This document shows, piece by piece, positions 42,707 to 48,477 of a DNA stretch of 48,477 nt; the stretch's first letter is position 1, and the number at the start of each line of letters is the position of its first letter. The DNA is from ARK-15 sp038880255 (GTDB taxonomy: Archaea > Thermoplasmatota > Thermoplasmata > Thermoplasmatales > ARK-15): positions 1 to 48,477 of the forward strand of contig JAVZSA010000006.1 of NCBI GenBank assembly GCA_038880255.1. The letters run 5' to 3'. Both the position numbers and the translations under genes were made by a program. A model generated the notes under the pieces. That model was not told the origin of the DNA. It saw only the letters and a list, made by a program, of their open reading frames with translations, and did not search any database.

Positions 42707-43728
42707 AATTTTCTTCCAATAACATATTCTGCAAATTCTTTCAGGAAGAGTTTTTCATCGGAATCTATCTCTTTAAGAGCCTCAATACCCTTTTTCACTA
42801 GATCTTTTGCAAGTGAAAATGTATAATCAAGTGCACCAGTTTTTCTTACTATCTCTCTTATATTCTCAAGTTCATCCCTTGATATGTTTCTTTTACCCAA
42901 TATATTAAGTATATAATCCCTGTATCTAACATCCTCCATAGCCTTTAATATTAAAAGTGTTTTTTTACCCTCTTCAAGATCTGATGTAACAGGCTTTCCA
43001 ATTGTTTCCTCATCACCAAATAATCCAAGTATATCATCTTGTAGTTGAAAAGCAATACCAACAGGTATGGAATAATTATTAATCAGAGAAAAATCATTCC
43101 CACCTGCAAGTATTGCACCTAGGATCAAAGGACCTTCAATTGTATATTTTGCAGTTTTATACTCATGCAATTGGAAAAGATCCTTTTCATTAAAATCATT
43201 TAATTTTGAGGAAAATACATCAATAACTTGACCATATCCAGTAGTTTCTATTATTGAAGCCATTTTCATCATTGCTTTATATTTTAAGTCAGTCTGAAAG
43301 GATGTTGAATCAAGAACTTGTTGCGCATAAATGCTTGCAAGATCACCCGCAATGATGGCCATATTATCACCAAATTTTTTATCATTATATTTTTTTTCAT
43401 ATATTTTGTGTAAAGTTGGTTTATTTCTTCTCAAATTACTTTCATCAATCACATCATCATGGATTAAAAGATAAGATTGAACCATTTCAATAGAACATGA
43501 TGCTTTTATTATTTCTTCTTCATTTTTTCCACCATACAATTTGTAACCAACAATCATTAATATAGGCCTTAGCCTTTTACCCCCCCTCATTGTATATTCT
43601 TCAATGTTATTAAACAATTCCAAAACATATGGATTAAATTCTAAATCTTTTTTCTTACTTTTAAAAAATTCTAATAAATGCGATTCTATCAATGGTGCAT
43701 ATTTTTTTATGTATTCATTAAATACCAT
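42703..43728 (-). CDS. Geranylgeranyl-diphosphate synthase (type I isoprenyl synthase)
   Basis: Makes C20 (perhaps also C15) isoprenyl diphosphate for archaeal ether lipids. The protein has 341 residues. First Asp-rich motif LIHDDVIDES (Asp91, 92, 95), with Tyr86 five residues before and Leu at minus four, the pattern of archaeal type I GGPP synthases. The second motif is FQLQDDILGLFGD. GGKRLRPIL (49-57) binds diphosphate. An ATAAATAAATAAAAC element near 43750 lies between the thyX stop and the ATG, but readthrough from thyX across 25 nt is also possible. Product length needs assay. Confidence 0.92.
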   Translation of the reverse strand: MVFNEYIKKYAPLIESHLLEFFKSKKKDLEFNPYVLELFNNIEEYTMRGGKRLRPILMIVGYKLYGGKNEEEIIKASCSIEMVQSYLLIHDDVIDESNLRRNKPTLHKIYEKKYNDKKFGDNMAIIAGDLASIYAQQVLDSTSFQTDLKYKAMMKMASIIETTGYGQVIDVFSSKLNDFNEKDLFQLHEYKTAKYTIEGPLILGAILAGGNDFSLINNYSIPVGIAFQLQDDILGLFGDEETIGKPVTSDLEEGKKTLLILKAMEDVRYRDYILNILGKRNISRDELENIREIVRKTGALDYTFSLAKDLVKKGIEALKEIDSDEKLFLKEFAEYVIGRKF

Positions 43729-43753
43729 AAATGGATTATAGTTAAAGTTTTAT

Positions 43754-44404
43754 TTATTTATTTTCAATAAATTTTTTATAAAGATCTTCAAATAATATTG
43801 GTGAGACATCATAAACTATTTTTAAAATTTCAAGTGCCAATGCCCTTATTTCCCATTGAGCTTCTTTACTGGCCCTGAGATTTATAAAATGCCTTAATTC
43901 CCTTCCATTCATTGTCATAATTATTTTTGTCTCCACACTCTGTGGTAAAATAAACCTTGCATCTTCTTTTCTAATCCCAGATTCCACCATTTTTTTGTAT
44001 AAATTTTTTGCATTATCGATTAATTTTAAATATTCATCCTTAAATTCACTATTATATATGGTTTCAGGTATAATGAATTCTGGGTCGAGAGGTACATACC
44101 TTTGACTCTGTTGTGTAAAAGAGGCCATTCTGTGTCTAACAAGCTGGTGAGAGCATACTCTTGAAATACCTTCTATACTGAATGTGAAAGAAACATGTTC
44201 GAAAACACTTTCATGACCTAAATCCCTCAAGAGTTTTATCAAATGCTCCACCTTTTCTTTATTTAAATTCTTAAATTCTTTTGAATGTGAAATTGCACCA
44301 CTTTCTGCAACAATTCTATCAGGATCCTTCATATCATCAGTTTTCTTTTCAACAATCATTGAATAAGAGATTAATTTTACCCTTAAACCGGAACTACCTA
44401 TCAT
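43754..44404 (-). CDS. thyX: Flavin-dependent thymidylate synthase
   Basis: Methylates dUMP to dTMP with FADH2 and methylene-tetrahydropterin. The protein has 216 residues. The ThyX motif RHRxxSxxxxSxRY is seen as RHRMASFTQQSQRY (90-103). GHESVFEHVSFTFSIEGISR and LPQSVETKIIMTMNGRELRH are further family segments. The start at 44404 (MIGSSGLRVKLI) is chosen because AAAATTTTTAATTG is 28 nt upstream; an in-frame start 14 residues earlier overlaps that element. It is probably leaderless and divergent from the substrate-binding protein gene. Confidence 0.95.
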   Translation of the reverse strand: MIGSSGLRVKLISYSMIVEKKTDDMKDPDRIVAESGAISHSKEFKNLNKEKVEHLIKLLRDLGHESVFEHVSFTFSIEGISRVCSHQLVRHRMASFTQQSQRYVPLDPEFIIPETIYNSEFKDEYLKLIDNAKNLYKKMVESGIRKEDARFILPQSVETKIIMTMNGRELRHFINLRASKEAQWEIRALALEILKIVYDVSPILFEDLYKKFIENK

Positions 44405-44465
44405 AATTAATATTATCTTTGGCACAATTAAAAATTTTTCCACCATGTTTTGTTAATCCCTAGCA

Positions 44466-44494
44466 AGATTTATATAATATGATAATATTTATCA
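44466..44494 (+). promoter_or_regulatory. TATA box and adjoining palindrome of the substrate-binding protein gene
   Basis: AGATTTATATAATAT (44466-44480) is a strong TATA candidate. Directly downstream, TGATAA-TAT-TTATCA (44480-44494) is a perfect inverted repeat between TATA and the predicted start (about 44500). It shares the GATAA/TTATC half-sites with the palindrome at gcvPA. Confidence 0.5.
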
Positions 44495-44501
44495 AATTGT
44501 A

Positions 44502-44521
44502 ATCCTGCCTAATGGTAGGAT
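44502..44521 (+). promoter_or_regulatory. 5' leader hairpin before a strong ribosome-binding site
   Basis: ATCCTGCC (44502-44509) and GGTAGGAT (44514-44521) pair over 8 bp (one G-U) with loop TAAT, right at the predicted 5' end. AAGGAGG (44527-44533) follows, 8 nt before the ATG at 44542. A terminal hairpin could stabilise the mRNA. Confidence 0.5.
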
Positions 44522-44541
44522 GTCAAAAGGAGGAAGCAAAT

Positions 44542-47500
44542 ATGAATAAAAAGGCAAGCAAATTGTTTATAGCGACTATTTTAGTGGCGATAGTATTTAT
44601 CAGTGGTTTTTCTGCCATAAGCCATGGAAGTACAGTAACACCAAATTCCTCTTCCGGAACACTTTACATAGCAATGCAACAGGATATGCCAAACTTTAAC
44701 TACTTTGATTTAGCGTCAAATACAGTATGGAAAACTGATGTAATTGGATGGGACTGGGATTCATTGTTTTACATGGATTATTCTGGAGCTGCAATTCCAT
44801 GGTTGGTTACAAACTATACTATTAATACAACTAATCCCTCAGAACCTTCTGTTACACTGCATATAAGGCAAGGAGTTTATTTTGTGTACCCGGTTAATGG
44901 CACTCCTGCATATGAATTAACAGCAAAGGATGTAATATTTTCCTATTGTGTTGAAAGATATGGTACAACATTTTCAGGAACACCATTTTTGGTACCCTTT
45001 GATGATAACAACGATGGAATTGTTGAATACAATGAAATAGTTCATCATGTTAAATATATAAATCAATTCACAGTACAAATAAGTATGAGGCAGGTATATG
45101 CACAATTCTTCCTAGATACTCTTGGTATACCGATCATACCATGGAAGGTATGGGCAAATCATATTAAACCAGATGGTGTACCAGGAGACAATCAGAGCAC
45201 AAATGTAACTGCACAGGGTTATACAGCAGGTGTAATTGATACATCATGGAATACAGATCCTATGGCAACAATGGGAACAAGCATCTATTATTATGTTGGT
45301 GGTGTACCCGGATCCTACAGAGTGATAGCACTTAATACCAATTTCTGGGGTAAGAATTTTGTCACACCTGCAGGTTATCATATCTATCCTGCCAATGTAA
45401 CACAAATTTACTTTAAGGTATATTCTTCACTTGATACTGCAGTTCTCGCCCTTGAGTCTGGTGATGTAGATTATATTGCATGGTCAATACCTGCCGGTTA
45501 TGTACCAACATTGGCCTCAAACCCAGATATAACACTATTTAAGAGCCCTGAGAATGGATACTTCTATCTTGCATTTAATGAAGCACAGGAACCAATGAAT
45601 GATATTAATTTTAGGCATGCAATATCATACCTTCTCGATAAAACAACAATTGTACAGAATTATATGGGTGGTCTAGGTCAAGCAGGAGATTCAGCTGAGC
45701 CACCATTCTTCACTGCATGGTATAATTCATCTGTTGTTAGGTATCCATTTGATCCCGCAACAGCTTCGGCAATATTAAATCAAAGTGGATATAGATTAGG
45801 ACCAAATGGATGGAGAATGATGCCTGATGGTACTCCAATGCCAACCATAACAATATTAACACCACCAGCAGATTACGATCCGATCAGGGTTAAGATTGGT
45901 GAATCATTAGCAAATGAAATGAGAGCAATAGGTATAAATGCTCAGGCGAAGGCAATAAACTTTGATGCTCTTGTGGCACAGATGTCCGCATTTAATTACC
46001 AAATGCTTACTTTAGGTTGGCAATTGAGCGCTGATCCTATTGGTAACCTTGCAGATATATATGGTATAGGTGCAATTGAAAACTACTGGGCATTTTGGCC
46101 ACCAAATTATACAAATCCTAACTATCCTAATGTTAAGTCATTGGCAGATCCAAATACTTCTGCATTGGCATTGCAATTCCAGAATACTATAAATAAGGCA
46201 TTGACCACTTTTGATGTGTCACAGCAAATATACTATACAAAGTGGGCCCAGGGAATATTAAGTGAAGCTGTACCATGCAATGTAATGTATTATAGTGTAA
46301 ATGTTGAAGCCACACTTAACACTTGGACTGGATGGTTCTCTTGGGAGGGGAGCGTTTATAATTTATATGCCCTTGCATCATTACATAAGGGAGCAGTTGT
46401 TGGTGTTGGTAGTGGAACAACAACACAACAAATAGTAGGTCAAATAACCTACCCACCTGTAACCCACTATCTTGTGGCGCAGATAGCCGCACCTTCCAAA
46501 GTATTTGTTCCTCAGCCACAGTTTAATGTTGCCACAACAACAGTTCCTGTGAATGTTATTGTAACAGATAATAATGGATTACCGGTTCCAGGTGCCCTGG
46601 TAAATGTAACAAGTTCATCAGGGAATATAACTATTATGCCGCAGTTGGGAATAACAAATTCTGCAGGTATATTCACTACATATGTTTCTGGAGTTAATCC
46701 AGGGTTTGCCGAAATTTTTGCCAAAGTAACATATAACGGTATGAGTGTTACCACATCATATGTAATTGATTCAGTACAGTATGTTCCAAATATATTATAT
46801 ATTAATGCATTTGCAACAAAGCCATCATTGATGGCAGGACAGAATACGACAATTAATGTAACTGTTACTGATCAATATGGTAATCCTGTACCAGGAGTAA
46901 ATGTGTCTGTGGCAGCAAATCTTCTTGGTTATGGTTCAATAACACCGTATAATATTACAACAAATTCTGCAGGAAAAGGAGTATTTACATTTACAGCTCC
47001 AAATGCTAGTGCCTTAGCTACAAAATACATAAATATGAATCTAGAATCAAAGATATTATTATCTGCCAAAAAGCCAGGATATACAGTTTCGAACACTGTG
47101 AGCTTAATAGTCGCAACTTATAATCCAAATCCAAGTTCATGGTATACTGTTAGAATTATTGGTGCAACAAATTACTTTGTTAATCAAAGCAATCTCATTA
47201 CAACTATAACTGTACAGGCTTTGAATGCACAGAATAGCCCAATAAAGAATGAGGTTTTAACAGTTACACCCTCAAATTCCACGTATGTAAGTAGTGTAAC
47301 TGGAACAACAACAAATTCAAATGGATATGCAAATATTACTGTAACATTTAAGGGAGGATTACCAACAACAGGTATATCCCTGAAAATATGGAATTCTTCA
47401 TACCTCAATTCCGTTGGAAGTTCCATTACAATAGGATATCTTAATGGCCCAGCACCTCCGGATTTATATGCTGGGTATATAGATTTCTATGATGGTGTTA

Positions 47501-48477
47501 CAGGAGCTCCTACGAACTTTGTCACCATAGCCGGTGGAAACGCTGGCGATGGAATGGTGGTACATCTGTATGGTCCAAATAATCAACCAGTATCAGGATC
47601 TGTTCCTGTCGGTGTTATCCTAACTGCTGCACCTGAAGGAAGTTTACTTGGATTCTATGATCCATCCTGGACAAATCCAATGTCACCTTACTTTGATTCA
47701 CTCTGGGAATATGTGGCAATTAACGTTAATACAACATATATGGGATTCTTGCCTCCAGTGGCAGGTGTGTTTGTAAGTCAACTTGATAATAAAACGCCCG
47801 ATCCTGTTCTTGCATCATGGCTTGGTGTAACCACAAATACAACTGCCTGGGACTATGTTTACTATGGCTATGGAATAATGCTTAACAATTCATATGTGGT
47901 GAATGGAACAGGTTCCTATTATGTAACAGTAGGTGATGCAGGCTCTCCAATGGTTGATAGAATAAGTAATGTGTATGTAATACCATATGCATATACTTAC
48001 TATCCACAGACACCAGGCATATATCCACCTGGAGTAATTGTGAATGGTAATTTCTATATGCAGGGAAGTGAGTACATATCCTCACAACTTGCAGTTCAAA
48101 GAGCACCAGATTACAGGATTACAACATTCACAGTGAACAATCCATTCGGATTTTCAGCTGGGCAGATAACTGCTCAGGCAAAAGTTGTTAATGCTACTGA
48201 TCAACCAGTTTACAATGCAACAGTTTATTTCTATTCAAAGACCGCATTAGCACCATCAGCAGTATATAATAATACTAATCATTCAGGTATTGCCAATTTC
48301 ACCCTAAATCTTGCTGAGGTCTCATCCTTAACCGTTGGTGATCTTTATTCATATTGGAATAAAGGTACAAGTGTATGGGGAATGGCAGCAATTACACAGA
48401 ATACACAGATAATATTGGTCCCGTACCAGATTAATGTATTTGCAACTGCTAGTACAAATTCTGTGATGTATGGTTCC
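44542..48477 (+). CDS. Secreted ABC substrate-binding protein (family 5) with Ig-like domains, C-terminus missing
   Basis: At least 1312 residues; the frame is open to the right edge. Residues 1-29 are a signal peptide (basic MNKKASK, hydrophobic core) without a lipobox Cys. About 38-640 is an SBP_bac_5 (DppA/OppA-like) domain: TLYIAMQQDMPNFNYFD, DVIFSYCVERYG, FRHAISYLLDKTTIVQNYMG. From about 655 come Ig-like (Big_1-type) repeats: near 655-735 (VTDNNGLPVPGALVNVTSSS), 770-860 (VTDQYGNPVPGVNVSVAAN), 885-965 and 1205-1270. Many N-x-S/T sites fit archaeal surface glycoprotein. It binds oligopeptides or similar solutes outside the cell; permease genes presumably follow beyond the edge. Confidence 0.9.
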   Translation, partial: MNKKASKLFIATILVAIVFISGFSAISHGSTVTPNSSSGTLYIAMQQDMPNFNYFDLASNTVWKTDVIGWDWDSLFYMDYSGAAIPWLVTNYTINTTNPSEPSVTLHIRQGVYFVYPVNGTPAYELTAKDVIFSYCVERYGTTFSGTPFLVPFDDNNDGIVEYNEIVHHVKYINQFTVQISMRQVYAQFFLDTLGIPIIPWKVWANHIKPDGVPGDNQSTNVTAQGYTAGVIDTSWNTDPMATMGTSIYYYVGGVPGSYRVIALNTNFWGKNFVTPAGYHIYPANVTQIYFKVYSSLDTAVLALESGDVDYIAWSIPAGYVPTLASNPDITLFKSPENGYFYLAFNEAQEPMNDINFRHAISYLLDKTTIVQNYMGGLGQAGDSAEPPFFTAWYNSSVVRYPFDPATASAILNQSGYRLGPNGWRMMPDGTPMPTITILTPPADYDPIRVKIGESLANEMRAIGINAQAKAINFDALVAQMSAFNYQMLTLGWQLSADPIGNLADIYGIGAIENYWAFWPPNYTNPNYPNVKSLADPNTSALALQFQNTINKALTTFDVSQQIYYTKWAQGILSEAVPCNVMYYSVNVEATLNTWTGWFSWEGSVYNLYALASLHKGAVVGVGSGTTTQQIVGQITYPPVTHYLVAQIAAPSKVFVPQPQFNVATTTVPVNVIVTDNNGLPVPGALVNVTSSSGNITIMPQLGITNSAGIFTTYVSGVNPGFAEIFAKVTYNGMSVTTSYVIDSVQYVPNILYINAFATKPSLMAGQNTTINVTVTDQYGNPVPGVNVSVAANLLGYGSITPYNITTNSAGKGVFTFTAPNASALATKYINMNLESKILLSAKKPGYTVSNTVSLIVATYNPNPSSWYTVRIIGATNYFVNQSNLITTITVQALNAQNSPIKNEVLTVTPSNSTYVSSVTGTTTNSNGYANITVTFKGGLPTTGISLKIWNSSYLNSVGSSITIGYLNGPAPPDLYAGYIDFYDGVTGAPTNFVTIAGGNAGDGMVVHLYGPNNQPVSGSVPVGVILTAAPEGSLLGFYDPSWTNPMSPYFDSLWEYVAINVNTTYMGFLPPVAGVFVSQLDNKTPDPVLASWLGVTTNTTAWDYVYYGYGIMLNNSYVVNGTGSYYVTVGDAGSPMVDRISNVYVIPYAYTYYPQTPGIYPPGVIVNGNFYMQGSEYISSQLAVQRAPDYRITTFTVNNPFGFSAGQITAQAKVVNATDQPVYNATVYFYSKTALAPSAVYNNTNHSGIANFTLNLAEVSSLTVGDLYSYWNKGTSVWGMAAITQNTQIILVPYQINVFATASTNSVMYGS

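Noticed and set aside
46316..48106. Minus-strand frames of 67-80 codons under the substrate-binding protein
   Set aside because: The plus-strand frame is continuous with signal peptide, binding domain and Ig repeats; the antisense frames have no support.

Overview
This 48 kb window is archaeal chromosome, AT-rich (roughly 30% G+C by eye, not computed) and extremely gene-dense. The archaeal assignment rests on several things read directly: archaeal-type threonyl-, leucyl- and methionyl-tRNA synthetases; TATA-box promoters about 25 nt upstream of leaderless start codons; a type I geranylgeranyl-diphosphate synthase; archaeal-type tRNA-Leu and tRNA-Gln without encoded CCA; an RNase P RNA; and the siroheme-dependent (Ahb) heme pathway. 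Split transketolase plus transaldolase plus RpiA, the compactness and the many leaderless mRNAs fit Thermoplasmatota, but I cannot name a species.

Layout. 1-8238: a divergent heme locus. hemL-hemC-SUMT run leftward and ahbC-ahbD-ahbA-ahbB-(Met8/SirC-like)-hemA-hemB run rightward. Together they cover every step from glutamyl-tRNA to heme b through siroheme except uroporphyrinogen III synthase (HemD), which may lie beyond the left edge. 8264-16744: an MscS channel, an amino-acid permease fused to USP domains, a leftward gcvPA-gcvPB-panE-like operon, and an archaeal tRNA methylthiotransferase. 16795-19625: a GNAT-tktN-tktC-transaldolase operon. 19615-25837: leuS, an unassigned radical SAM protein, alaX directly joined to tRNA-Leu(CAG), a CBS/HTH regulator, tRNA-Gln(TTG), a DUF998 membrane protein and the RNase P RNA. 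25859-34751: an S9 peptidase, a CbiA-type synthase with a Cys-rich partner, a membrane-anchored nuclease-like protein, an unassigned protein, purA, three winged-helix regulators, a decayed TnpB reading frame and rpiA. 34745-44404: a LUD/ferredoxin protein, a ferritin-like protein, a four-gene leftward operon (EncFtn-like, MFS, metG, PHP), thrS, GGPP synthase and thyX. 44542 to the right edge: one very long, incomplete secreted substrate-binding protein with Ig-like domains.

Expression logic. First genes of transcription units mostly have a TATA element about 25 nt before the start codon and are probably leaderless. Downstream genes overlap by 4-35 bp or carry GGAGG/GGTGA ribosome-binding sites. 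Several leading genes carry perfect or near-perfect palindromes over the TATA/start region (hemL, gcvPA, the tkt operon, two winged-helix regulators, the substrate-binding protein). All nine convergent protein-coding pairs overlap at their 3' ends.

No CRISPR array, rRNA, complete insertion sequence, prophage or integrase was seen. The most unusual items are the tRNA-Leu/alaX junction, the TnpB-derived frame that lost its nuclease domain but kept its reading frame and a consensus promoter, the orphan encapsulin-type ferritin, and the palindromes at operon heads.
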